Assembly (NCBI GenBank): GCA_965267355.1
Contig: OZ253956.1
Span: 1,674,001 to 1,738,000 of the forward strand
Length of the DNA: 64,000 nucleotides
Direction of reading: 5' to 3'
DNA from: GCA-002793235 sp965267355
Lineage (GTDB): Bacteria; Bacteroidota; Bacteroidia; Flavobacteriales_E; Vicingaceae
Shown: one piece after another, positions 27,058 through 35,150 of the stretch
Position numbering within the stretch: the stretch's first letter is position 1
How the letters are laid out: the number at the start of each line of letters is the position of its first letter
Program-made: the position numbers and the translations under genes
The notes under the pieces: model-generated
The model's database searches: none
The model's input: the letters and a program-made list of their open reading frames with translations, nothing else
What the model was told of the DNA's origin: nothing

Positions 27058-27309
27058 ATGAAAAATTTAAAGCAAAACTTAGTTAAGGCAATTCTTTGTG
27101 TGGGAGTTGTAAGTGTATCTCTAATCGCATGCGATTCTAACCAGGTGGATGACACCAATGTAATTTCGTTAGACCAATTGGATGATGTAATGGCTGATTT
27201 GGATTCTGCTGTAAATGATGTTGATACAGTTGCGGGTGATACCGTAATGTATGAGCCAGTTGATGATACAGTGCCAGTAGAGGAAAGTGTGGAAAAGAAT
27301 GAAGAGTAA
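27058..27309 (+). CDS. Small acidic lipoprotein
   Basis: 83 residues from the ATG at 27058. The signal ends SLIACDSN (lipobox). The mature ~60 residues are very acidic and low in complexity (DQLDDVMADLDSAVNDVDTV, then DDTVPVEESVEKNEE) with almost no basic residues. No family recognised. A clean promoter box and terminator delimit it as a single-gene transcript. It faces the membrane regulator-like gene across the TTTACAA array and may be its target (inference). Confidence 0.7.
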   Translation: MKNLKQNLVKAILCVGVVSVSLIACDSNQVDDTNVISLDQLDDVMADLDSAVNDVDTVAGDTVMYEPVDDTVPVEESVEKNEE

Positions 27310-27316
27310 CATCTAA

Positions 27317-27350
27317 AAAGCGAGCAATTTAATTGCTCGCTTTAATTTTT
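27317..27350 (+). terminator. Terminator after the acidic lipoprotein gene
   Basis: AAAGCGAGCAA with its reverse complement around a short loop, then TTTAATTTTT. A GC core of six pairs. Confidence 0.85.
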
Positions 27351-27372
27351 TACTAACCTTAAAACCAAAACC

Positions 27373-28227
27373 ATGAAAAAGCAAACATTAATTATCATAG
27401 CTGCAGCAACATTATTATTCTCTTGCGCAGGAGAAGCGAAATACGGAGACGATTTATCATCTAACATTGCGGCAGCAGTTAAAGAAGAAGCATATTTAGA
27501 AGAAGAGGCTTCAGTTGAGGCATACGATGTCGTTGAAGATAAAAAAGCAATAGACATACCTGCCAGGCAGCTTAAAAACATTGAACGAAAACTAATCAAA
27601 CAAGGGAGTATTAGTTTTGAAACAGATGATTGTAAGAAAACACAGCAATTAATAACACAAGTAACTAAAAGTTTAAACGGTTATTTATCGAATGATAATC
27701 AATACAGTTATAGCGATAGGATACAGCACTCCATAACGATTAGAGTGCCTTCTGATAATTTTGATAAATTGTTGGAACAAATTTCTCAATCTGTAGTTGA
27801 GTTAGAAGACCAAAATATATCAGTACAAGATGTAACCGAAGAGTTTGTAGATGTACAGGCAAGATTAAAAGCAAAAAAAGCAGTAGAAAAAAGATATTTA
27901 GAGTTGTTAAATAAAGCCAACTCGGTAGGAGATATATTGCAAGTAGAAAATGAGCTGGCTCGTTTAAGAGAACAAATAGAAGCAACAGAAGGAAGGTTGA
28001 GGTATTTAAAAGATCAGGTAAGTTTAAGCACACTTAGCATAACTTATTACCAAATAACCGAAAAAGGATTTGGCTTTGGTAAAAAAGCCAAAAAAGGTGC
28101 TGAAAATGGATGGAAAGGACTGTTGTGGTTTTTTATAGGGCTAATAAATATTTGGCCATTTGTATTAATCATTACCATTGGAGTATGGTTATTGGTAAGG
28201 TTTATTAGAAGAAAAATGAAGAAATAA
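27373..28227 (+). CDS. DUF4349 lipoprotein
   Basis: 284 residues with lipobox LFSCAGEAKYG. The domain begins IERKLIKQGSISFETDDCKKT and continues HSITIRVPSDNFDKLLEQIS, then VQDVTEEFVDVQARLKAKKA. A central coiled coil follows (YLELLNKANSVGDILQVENEL), then LSTLSITYYQ and a C-terminal membrane segment (GLLWFFIGLINIWPFVLIIT) with a basic tail. This is the full DUF4349 architecture, a family of unknown function anchored at both ends. It follows the acidic lipoprotein terminator by 20 bases and has its own terminator. Confidence 0.9.
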   Translation: MKKQTLIIIAAATLLFSCAGEAKYGDDLSSNIAAAVKEEAYLEEEASVEAYDVVEDKKAIDIPARQLKNIERKLIKQGSISFETDDCKKTQQLITQVTKSLNGYLSNDNQYSYSDRIQHSITIRVPSDNFDKLLEQISQSVVELEDQNISVQDVTEEFVDVQARLKAKKAVEKRYLELLNKANSVGDILQVENELARLREQIEATEGRLRYLKDQVSLSTLSITYYQITEKGFGFGKKAKKGAENGWKGLLWFFIGLINIWPFVLIITIGVWLLVRFIRRKMKK

Positions 28228-28230
28228 ATA

Positions 28231-28260
28231 AAAATTCCGGGCATTGCCCGGAATTTTTTT
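28231..28260 (+). terminator. Terminator after the DUF4349 gene
   Basis: AAAATTCCGGGC-ATT-GCCCGGAATTTT with a following T run. The A run on the left allows bidirectional action for the minus-strand gene ending at 28280. Confidence 0.9.
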
Positions 28261-28279
28261 GGTTGCTAGTTTTTTGTTC

Positions 28280-31099
28280 TTACTGTTTCATCATCTTTTT
28301 AGTAGCAATTAACTCCCCATCAGCAATAAGGCTGTAGGTGTAAATGCCATTCTTCAAATTATCACCATAAACGGTAAGTTGACTCTCACCTCTATCAGTA
28401 ATATCAACTTGTTTGATAATACGCCCATTCATGTCGTAAAACAACAACTGAGCTTCCATTACCTCCTCAGGAATGTTGTAGGTAATTACCGTATTTTCTT
28501 TAAAAGGATTTGGTAGGTTTTGATCTAAAATAATAGCATTTAAATTGTTTAACTCTACGGTTTGACCAGCAGTGTTACTGTTACCAATTCTATTTGATTG
28601 CGTGTTACATAAGTTAGACTCATTTACACAATCAGAAAGCGTTTCAACAGCATCCATTAAACTATCAATTACTGTTTGTTGTTCTTTCATTCCAGCCAAT
28701 AATACAGGTATTAGTCCTTCATATTTCATTGATTTATAAGAAACAGAAGGAGTAATAACGTTACCTAATGTGTCAATTACTGAAGGATGATTTGATTGTT
28801 TTATTAAACCTGGCAAAACTGTTTCTACTTCTTGTGCAATTAGTCCCATCATTTGACCAGAAGGTAAATTCATGGAAGGATAACTTGCCGTTAAAAATTC
28901 AAAAGTTTTTGGATTAAGTTGATTGATGATGCTCATGGCATTAGTAAGGGGTTGAACATTGGTTTTCATATTCTGGTCTGATGGACAAAATACACCTCCA
29001 CTCATACAAGTTACATTACCATCAAACAAACCAGCATCATTACTTGCTTTAGCATAAATTCCGACATTATTATCAGCATTGGTAGCACAGAATTTACCGC
29101 CTATTGCTTCTGTACCAGCAGCAAGATGACCTGTAGAATTTGCTTCAATCCCTATATTGTCAATAGAATTGGGGTCACCTATTACATCAGTTCTAATACC
29201 CCAGTTAGCAGGAGAAGAACTATTTAATACATCAAACTCTGCACCAACGCTAAAAGTAGAACCATTGGCTGATTCAAGTCTAATACCATAGTTTTGTTGA
29301 GCATCACCATCAACTGATCTGGCTACTATTGCTCTATTAGCAAGCCCAACGCCTTCTGCTCTAACAAATAATGTGTTAGTATTTTGTGTAGCGTTATTAT
29401 TTATTGAATTAGCTACTATAGCAGTTGTTGCATTAGAACCAGGAAAAGGATTAGGGCTGGTTGTTCTGAATAAGCCAGCAGTACCATAGACATTTGTGTG
29501 AACATCAAACTTAGCCAAATCGTTAATTCCTGCAGCAGGTTCGCCAACAGTTACATGGTTTTTCCCATATACTCCCATGCCTGTAAATACTAAGTTGTTA
29601 TCGTTCATAGGTATTTCTCTATCACCCAATAATCTTGCATCACCTGTAGGGTTAGGTGTGCCAGTATAATCGTTACCAAGCTGAGCAATGGTACTGGTTG
29701 CAGGATCTAAGCTTAACCCATTATCTGCAGCACTTACTGTACCAAGTGTACTTGCATCTTTCCAATAGAGTACACCATTAGCATCAACATAGACAACCTG
29801 ATTGATGGCTGCATTTCCAGTAGCATCAAAAGCTAACGTTGGTAAGGTTCTAAACCTACCGTTGCCATTTACATCTAATTTTTGTGAAGGCAAATTACCT
29901 GCACCAATATTAAATATATTTTCATCACCTATACCAACATTTTGAGCACCTGAAATGTAAACAGCTTGGTGCATTCCAGTTCCTCCAGGAATTCCAGTTC
30001 CACTATTTGTGAAAATAGAGAAATTACCTCGTTGCCCGCCTGCAAATTCCATGTCAGAACCTATTCGAGACATGTTAAATTCTGTACCTGCTAATCCAGG
30101 TGGTTCATCATTATCCCAGTTAGCTAAATCTATATGAGCAGCACAATTAGTGCCGTTTACGTTTCTACTTCCTCGTATTTTAATTCCAGCACTAGAGGCA
30201 ACATCATGTTTACTTCTAAATTCTGCTATGGTGTAATCGCCATCTGGTTGAATTGATTGTACAGAACCAGTTACCAATAAAGTAGGATCTTGGAGTATTG
30301 GTGTTGTGCCATTATTTTCTCCGATACGAACTAAACCATCTAAACCAATATTAGTAAAATTGCCATGAACTCTCATTCTTTCAAGTGAATTGCGTACAAT
30401 GATATCATTATCGTCTAAGTGTTCTATTAATGCATTACCAGCATTTAATAGGCCTATCCTGAAACCTTGAAAAGCTCCAACATCATACCTAGTAAAAGCA
30501 TCACCTACAGTTTGGAAGATGTGTAACCTGTCTTCAGGTGTTAACCCGGTAATATCATCACCCATCATTATATAGCCATCGGTTGGGGTTGGTATAACTG
30601 CTCCCTGATCAATCATCATGCGTTGTGTATTGGTGGTAAACAATCGCATTGGTAAGTTTTCACGCTGGCGTATTAGAGCAACACCAGCATTATTAATTCC
30701 TACCTGAAAGCCATCTAAGCCAGATGGTACAGTTGGATTTGCATTAGATAAACTATTGGTAAATTGAATTCGATTTTGCCCATCCTGGTGTAAATGTAAA
30801 CGTGAGGTAGGGTTAAAGTTGGCAGGTAAATTATTACCCAATGCCATTTGACCTGCGTTATTGCCTCCAGCTCCACCTTGTATGAGGGCTCTTGGTATGC
30901 CGTTGGTGTGCATCGTTATTGGTTCGTTAAAATCGTTACGAATTTCAAGTGAGCCTGGCACACTGCCATTACCTGGAGCCCAACCAAGATAACGCCCAGC
31001 TTGTCGTTGATGTCCAATACCAGGTCCAGAAGTACTAGATTGAGCGAGACTGTACATGACCATAAGTGAACAGCCTACTAGTAATATTGTTTTTTTCAT
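28280..31099 (-). CDS. Secreted protein with S74 chaperone (tail-fibre) domain and T9SS sorting domain
   Basis: 939 residues: signal peptide (KKTILLVGCSLMVMYSLAQ), a long region of repeated beta motifs of the N-x-G-x-A-L-I type, and then at 707 the peptidase S74/endosialidase chaperone domain. That domain starts SDQNMKTNVQPL, with the conserved Ser707-Asp708 and Lys712, and continues GLIAQEVETVLPGLI. After a linker comes a type A T9SS C-terminal domain (LPNPFKENTVITYNI, FYDMNGRII, LKNGIYTYSLI). It is probably a surface fibre. The next gene upstream is another T9SS protein, three bases away. Confidence 0.88.
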   Translation of the reverse strand: MKKTILLVGCSLMVMYSLAQSSTSGPGIGHQRQAGRYLGWAPGNGSVPGSLEIRNDFNEPITMHTNGIPRALIQGGAGGNNAGQMALGNNLPANFNPTSRLHLHQDGQNRIQFTNSLSNANPTVPSGLDGFQVGINNAGVALIRQRENLPMRLFTTNTQRMMIDQGAVIPTPTDGYIMMGDDITGLTPEDRLHIFQTVGDAFTRYDVGAFQGFRIGLLNAGNALIEHLDDNDIIVRNSLERMRVHGNFTNIGLDGLVRIGENNGTTPILQDPTLLVTGSVQSIQPDGDYTIAEFRSKHDVASSAGIKIRGSRNVNGTNCAAHIDLANWDNDEPPGLAGTEFNMSRIGSDMEFAGGQRGNFSIFTNSGTGIPGGTGMHQAVYISGAQNVGIGDENIFNIGAGNLPSQKLDVNGNGRFRTLPTLAFDATGNAAINQVVYVDANGVLYWKDASTLGTVSAADNGLSLDPATSTIAQLGNDYTGTPNPTGDARLLGDREIPMNDNNLVFTGMGVYGKNHVTVGEPAAGINDLAKFDVHTNVYGTAGLFRTTSPNPFPGSNATTAIVANSINNNATQNTNTLFVRAEGVGLANRAIVARSVDGDAQQNYGIRLESANGSTFSVGAEFDVLNSSSPANWGIRTDVIGDPNSIDNIGIEANSTGHLAAGTEAIGGKFCATNADNNVGIYAKASNDAGLFDGNVTCMSGGVFCPSDQNMKTNVQPLTNAMSIINQLNPKTFEFLTASYPSMNLPSGQMMGLIAQEVETVLPGLIKQSNHPSVIDTLGNVITPSVSYKSMKYEGLIPVLLAGMKEQQTVIDSLMDAVETLSDCVNESNLCNTQSNRIGNSNTAGQTVELNNLNAIILDQNLPNPFKENTVITYNIPEEVMEAQLLFYDMNGRIIKQVDITDRGESQLTVYGDNLKNGIYTYSLIADGELIATKKMMKQ

Positions 31100-31102
31100 A
31101 GC

Positions 31103-32077
31103 TTATTGTTTTAAGTGTTTGTAAGTATATTTTTGATTATTAGATTCAATGTGTATTAGTAATAATCCACTAGTAAAGTGGGTCGTATTGATAATGTTTA
31201 ATTTAGATTTAATGTCTGACTTATGATAAATTTTTTGACCAAGTATGTCATAAATAATTATAGTATAAGGCTCATTGATGTTATTATGAACAACTAACTT
31301 ATTTTTGACTGGGTTTGGATAAAGGTCAAAACCTATCTTTAAACTATTTTCGTTGATGGAAGTATTATAGTCATAATTATATATATAAGAGGAATCTGTC
31401 CCTACAGCTACATCATCAAGGTAATAGTATGCAAAATCAGACCACCAGCTATTAAAAAATTTTGTTGTATCTGTATTTGAATCATCAAAAAAATTACCTA
31501 TAGCTAGCCTTGTGTAAGCTGAGTCTGCAATAAAAGAACCTTTAATTCTAGTCCAATTAAGAGAGTCAACGATAATAGAATCTGTAAAGACTGGTGGATT
31601 ATTAGTAATTATCGAATTACAAATAAAAGAACCAGTTGTAAATGTTAGTCCAATTTTATTAGATGCACAATTGGTGGGATTTGCAATTGATTCTAAGCTT
31701 AATGCAACTTTAAATGAAACGTAATACCTAGTACCAATACTTAAAGGTGTGGTTAGATTGCAACTCGGAAATTCTCTTTCGTTAGAAGCTATATTAGAAT
31801 AGGAAATAAAACCAGCATACCCATTACCACTAGCAGCCTGTTGGTAACCAAAAATATTACTTGGCACCCCCCAATCAAATTGATTACATTGATTAAATAA
31901 ATCTGGACTACCACATAAAGACCCCCATCCAGTAGCATCACCAATATCCCCAGAAGAAAAAGGGCATTGTATGGTATCTTCAAAGCTTGGATTAGGAACA
32001 AGGTTTTGCCCGTTAGCATTTACTGCTATTAGTAATAGCATTAACAGGGTGAGTGATATGTTAGTTAGTTGTTTCAC
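31103..32077 (-). CDS. Secreted protein with T9SS type A sorting domain
   Basis: 324 residues. Signal peptide, then LVPNPSFEDTIQCPFSSGDIG, the carbohydrate-binding-like N-terminal domain often seen in Bacteroidota surface proteins (CTTPLSIGT, WTRIKGSFIADSAYTRLAIGNF, YYLDDVAV). The C-terminus is a sorting domain: GFDLYPNPVKNKLVVHN, IIYDILGQKIY, then FTSGLLLIHIESN. The first domain resembles the jelly-roll of the PEP/CBM-like family, binding partner unknown. It is co-directional with and three bases from the S74 protein gene, so they form an operon. Confidence 0.85.
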   Translation of the reverse strand: MKQLTNISLTLLMLLLIAVNANGQNLVPNPSFEDTIQCPFSSGDIGDATGWGSLCGSPDLFNQCNQFDWGVPSNIFGYQQAASGNGYAGFISYSNIASNEREFPSCNLTTPLSIGTRYYVSFKVALSLESIANPTNCASNKIGLTFTTGSFICNSIITNNPPVFTDSIIVDSLNWTRIKGSFIADSAYTRLAIGNFFDDSNTDTTKFFNSWWSDFAYYYLDDVAVGTDSSYIYNYDYNTSINENSLKIGFDLYPNPVKNKLVVHNNINEPYTIIIYDILGQKIYHKSDIKSKLNIINTTHFTSGLLLIHIESNNQKYTYKHLKQ

Positions 32078-32230
32078 ATTAATAGTAGTTAGAAAGAGCT
32101 AACTAAAATAAACAAAATACAGCTTTAAGTCAATGCCCATCCAATTAAAGGTGAAATAGTAAACTTTATTTTTAACCCTAAGCAACCTATCTATAATTAA
32201 TACGTTATAGTGTGAGCAATACTTAAAAAA

Positions 32231-32311
32231 ATGAAGTTTAAGGTTTATAATACATCAATTCCGGTTTTAACTGCTGATAGAAAAAAGCAGCAAAGGGGTG
32301 GTTTATTGTAA
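32231..32311 (+). CDS. Short ORF (26 aa), possible leader peptide
   Basis: ATG to TAA, 26 codons. It begins MKFKVYNTSIPV, is basic in the middle (DRKKQQRGG) and ends LL. It lies alone in the gap between a minus-strand gene start and the MFS gene. A terminator follows 33 bp later. Its size and place suggest a regulatory leader, but chance is not excluded: no homologue is known to me and no clear promoter box was found, only a TATAAT-like sequence near 32192. Confidence 0.3.
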   Translation: MKFKVYNTSIPVLTADRKKQQRGGLL

Positions 32312-32344
32312 ATTTTATCTAAACAATATTATAATTAACTAAGC

Positions 32345-32367
32345 CCCCGCAACTAGCGGGGTTTTTT
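32345..32367 (+). terminator. Terminator immediately before the MFS gene
   Basis: CCCCGC-AACTA-GCGGGG followed by six T. It ends ten bases before the MFS start codon. No plus-strand gene other than the short ORF lies upstream for over 4 kb, so it can only act on a transcript begun in this gap. Confidence 0.8.
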
Positions 32368-32376
32368 ATTTTAAAA

Positions 32377-33600
32377 ATGGTAGCAAAAGCTATAAAGTCA
32401 TATCAAAATTCTTTTAAAGGATTATCAGTACAAGTGTGGTGGTTGGCGTTAATTACGTTAATCAACCGTTCGGGTACTATGGTAATTCCTTTTTTATCGT
32501 TGTACCTTACCGAAAGTTTAGGGTTTACCTTAAGTAATGTAGGTTGGGTAATGACTGCTTTTGGTTTGGGTTCGGTTTGTGGGGCATGGCTAGGAGGCAA
32601 GCTCACTAATAAATTTGGTTTTTACCGGGTAATGTTTTGGAGTTTGTTTGTTTCAGGAATTATGTTTGTTGCATTACAATATGTACATACTTTATGGGGG
32701 CTTGCTATTGGCGTATTTTTATTGCTGCTGGTTGCCGATACTTTTAGACCTGCCTTATTTGTAGCAGTAGCTAATTATTGTAAGCCTCAAAACAGAACGC
32801 GGTCGGTTACTTTGCTGAGGTTGGCCATCAATTTAGGGTTTTCTTTAGGTCCTGCGGTGGGTGGAACAATAATATTGGCAATGGGTTACAAAGGGCTGTT
32901 TTGGATAGATGGGATAACTTGTGTTGCTGCAAGTTTGTTGTTTGTGTATGCGCTTACACCAAAGAAAGCAGCCAATAAAGTGGTAGAAGAAACTACTGGT
33001 GTAAAAAGTTCTCCTTATAAGGATAAAGCATATTTGATTTTTTTGTTTGCTTTGTTTTTGATAGGATTTTCTTTCTTGCAGTATTTCTCTACCATACCAT
33101 TGTATTATAGCGATGTGCATATGTTGTCGGAAGATCAAATTGGTTATTTAATGGCGCTTAATGGCTTTTTAATCTTTTTAATAGAGATGCCATTGGTAGG
33201 GTATTTCGAGAAAGACAAGTTTTCAATTTATAGAATTTTGGCGGTAAGTACATTTTTGTTTGCATTGAGTTTTGCGGTGTTAAATTTTAGCAGCTGGATA
33301 GGTGTATTGATTATTGGAATGGCTTTAATGACCGTAGGGGAGATGCTCAACTTTCCATTTTTAAATTCGTTTGCAATGGAGCGTGCAGATAAATTTAATA
33401 ACCAGGGCGATTACATGGCATTGTTTACCATGGCATTTTCGGTAGCTCACATTTTTGCCCATAATTCGGGCATGCAATTGATAGCTAACTTTGGTTACGA
33501 AATAACCTGGTACATTATGACTGGCCTGCTTTTAGTAGCCATTGTGTTGATTATCTATTTAAGAAGAGTAATAAAGAAAGAGTCCATAAAAGCCGAGTAG
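32377..33600 (+). CDS. Major facilitator superfamily transporter (MdtH-like exporter)
   Basis: 407 residues with 12 predicted membrane helices. Motif A lies between helices 2 and 3 as GAWLGGKLTNKFGFYRVMF. The helix 4-5 region RSVTLLRLAINLGFSLGPAVGG resembles motif C of drug/H+ antiporters (GPxxGG). It is likely an efflux pump, but the substrate cannot be read. An intrinsic terminator stands ten bases before its ATG, so expression may be by regulated read-through. The stop codon lies inside a bidirectional terminator. Confidence 0.88.
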   Translation: MVAKAIKSYQNSFKGLSVQVWWLALITLINRSGTMVIPFLSLYLTESLGFTLSNVGWVMTAFGLGSVCGAWLGGKLTNKFGFYRVMFWSLFVSGIMFVALQYVHTLWGLAIGVFLLLLVADTFRPALFVAVANYCKPQNRTRSVTLLRLAINLGFSLGPAVGGTIILAMGYKGLFWIDGITCVAASLLFVYALTPKKAANKVVEETTGVKSSPYKDKAYLIFLFALFLIGFSFLQYFSTIPLYYSDVHMLSEDQIGYLMALNGFLIFLIEMPLVGYFEKDKFSIYRILAVSTFLFALSFAVLNFSSWIGVLIIGMALMTVGEMLNFPFLNSFAMERADKFNNQGDYMALFTMAFSVAHIFAHNSGMQLIANFGYEITWYIMTGLLLVAIVLIIYLRRVIKKESIKAE

Positions 33601-33615
33601 TACTACTCGGCTTTT
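33588..33615. terminator. Bidirectional terminator between convergent genes
   Basis: A 28-base palindrome: 13-bp arms with core GCCGAGTAG and a two-base centre, flanked by A run and T run. The MFS stop (TAG) is inside it, and the minus-strand gene ends at 33614. Confidence 0.85.
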
Positions 33616-33853
33616 ACTTTAAAATACGATGTATTTTCTGCTCTAAGTTCATTGGTAATTGGAAGGTAGTTATTTCTAATTTATCGTTTTTGTAATTAAT
33701 TCTGATAAAACCTTCAGAACGTTCTATGTCCTTTTTTACAGGAGTTAAAGCGCGTTCAATAGAATTTTTAATGCTTGTTACAAATGATTTTTGAATGGTG
33801 TCCGTAATGTTGTAAATAGAAACATCGTTATATCTTAAATCTAAATTTTCCAT
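33614..33853 (-). CDS. Small protein of unknown function
   Basis: 79 residues, no signal peptide: LDLRYNDVSIYNITDTIQKS, then IRINYKNDKLEITTFQLPMN. The mix of beta hairpins and a helix suggests a small cytoplasmic domain. No family recognised. Its stop shares the bidirectional terminator with the MFS gene. It may be transcribed with the lipoprotein at 33905-34198 (51-bp gap). Confidence 0.6.
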   Translation of the reverse strand: MENLDLRYNDVSIYNITDTIQKSFVTSIKNSIERALTPVKKDIERSEGFIRINYKNDKLEITTFQLPMNLEQKIHRILK

Positions 33854-33904
33854 AACAAAAAGTTTTGTTTGGAATCAGATTTACAAGCATTGTACCAAAG
33901 TTAG

Positions 33905-34198
33905 TTATTCAGCATTATCAGGAGCATCAGGGTCTTTTCTCCAGCTTTCACAAACTACTTCTAAATCACATAGGTTATACCCCGTTCTACTTAAATTATA
34001 GGCTTCAATTTTGGCTTCTTCTTCTAGTCTGGTGTTTTCACTACCACAGCCTTCGTTACTAAACAAAGTTTCATTAGTTAACCTGTTTATTACATCGCAT
34101 TTTTTGCATTGGTTGGGTAGCACAACCCCGTTAAACATGTTTGCACAAGAGGTAAAAATACCTATACTGGCAATTGCCATAAAAACTCTAAATTTCAT
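33905..34198 (-). CDS. Small cysteine-rich lipoprotein
   Basis: 97 residues, lipobox FTSCANM. The mature part has six further cysteines (QCKKCDV, GCGSENT, NLCDLEVVCESW), more than usual for this genome region, suggesting disulphides or metal binding in the periplasm. EEEAKIEAYNLSRTGY is a helical segment. Function unknown. Divergent from the secreted protein gene at 34256 with a 57-bp gap. Confidence 0.65.
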   Translation of the reverse strand: MKFRVFMAIASIGIFTSCANMFNGVVLPNQCKKCDVINRLTNETLFSNEGCGSENTRLEEEAKIEAYNLSRTGYNLCDLEVVCESWRKDPDAPDNAE

Positions 34199-34255
34199 TC
34201 AATAAAGTTATGGTTTTTTAAAATTTGTATCTTTAAACGATTAAAAGTTTTAATT

Positions 34256-34759
34256 ATGAAAAAGGTAAGTGTTTATTCAGCTCTGGTTTTATTGCTTATG
34301 GTAATGGTTAGTGCTACCACACCACCACCTGCAAAATCAAGTTCTTTACAAATAAGAGGTTATGTTTTTAAGGATGACAAAAAAGTAGATGACGCTGTAG
34401 TTACATTATATCAACACAACAAGGTTGTGCAAAAAGCTAAAACCAAAAAAAGCAAGTTTGATTTTATCTTATTCAGTGATTTAAGGTACATGGTTGAAAT
34501 TAGTTTGAATGGATGTGTAACGGAAAGAATACAGATTTCTACTATGGAAAAAACGGAATTTTCAGGTAAATATATGTATGAATTTAGAGTTGATTTAAAG
34601 GATTTAGACGATTTTAAAGGGGTAGATATTTCAGATTTAGATTTTCCAACAGCGCTTATTAAATATAACCCGGAAGAAGGAGAGTATTGGCATGATGAAG
34701 AATACACCAAATCTGTAAAAAAACAACTGAAAGAATTAAAAGCTCAGGCCAAAAAGTAA
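34256..34759 (+). CDS. Secreted protein with carboxypeptidase-regulatory-like fold
   Basis: 167 residues. Signal peptide (KKVSVYSALVLLLMVMVSAT), then a small beta-sandwich (QIRGYVFKDDKKVDDAVVTLYQ, FILFSDLRYMVEISLNG) like the regulatory domain common at the start of Bacteroidota envelope proteins. The C-terminal third is acidic then strongly basic (LKELKAQAKK). No enzyme motif. Its stop is one base from the convergent lipoprotein gene end. Confidence 0.65.
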   Translation: MKKVSVYSALVLLLMVMVSATTPPPAKSSSLQIRGYVFKDDKKVDDAVVTLYQHNKVVQKAKTKKSKFDFILFSDLRYMVEISLNGCVTERIQISTMEKTEFSGKYMYEFRVDLKDLDDFKGVDISDLDFPTALIKYNPEEGEYWHDEEYTKSVKKQLKELKAQAKK

Positions 34760-34760
34760 T

Positions 34761-35150
34761 CTATTCTATTGATAGAATAACCACATAAGTACCCATTCTG
34801 CTCTGAACTTCAGCAATGTTATCGCTGCAATGGTCCCACAAACCATCTTTAATTTCAACTTTAACTGATATACCAGCGTTGAGGTATGGCTCTAATTCTT
34901 TTCGGGTTACCTTACTTTCACATAGTTTTATAAAATAATCTTGAACCGAACATCTCAAGTACAACTCTTTTATACCAGTCATTTTACCCCCCTTATTCAT
35001 AAACTCTTTTTCCACAAGTTGGCAATTGTAAATGTTTGGTTTGGCATCAGCCATAGATAATCCTTTGTTAGAACTTTCAACATTAGTAGTACTTTTGCAG
35101 CTATATAAGCCAATACAACTAACTAGTAAAATGTACATTAAGTGTCTCAT
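34761..35150 (-). CDS. Lipoprotein of unknown function
   Basis: 129 residues from the ATG at 35150 (MRHLMYILLVSCIGLYSCKST). The lipobox and the ATGA overlap with the upstream phosphatase gene support this start over a TTG 21 bases earlier. The mature part has three more cysteines (CQLVEKEF, LRCSVQDYFIKLC) and a final beta pair (GTYVVILSIE). Translational coupling to the phosphatase suggests a shared pathway, but no function is apparent. Confidence 0.7.
   Translation of the reverse strand: MRHLMYILLVSCIGLYSCKSTTNVESSNKGLSMADAKPNIYNCQLVEKEFMNKGGKMTGIKELYLRCSVQDYFIKLCESKVTRKELEPYLNAGISVKVEIKDGLWDHCSDNIAEVQSRMGTYVVILSIE

Noticed and set aside
27740..28033. Minus-strand ORF opposite the DUF4349 gene
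   Set aside because: Leucine-rich shadow of the coiled-coil coding sequence.
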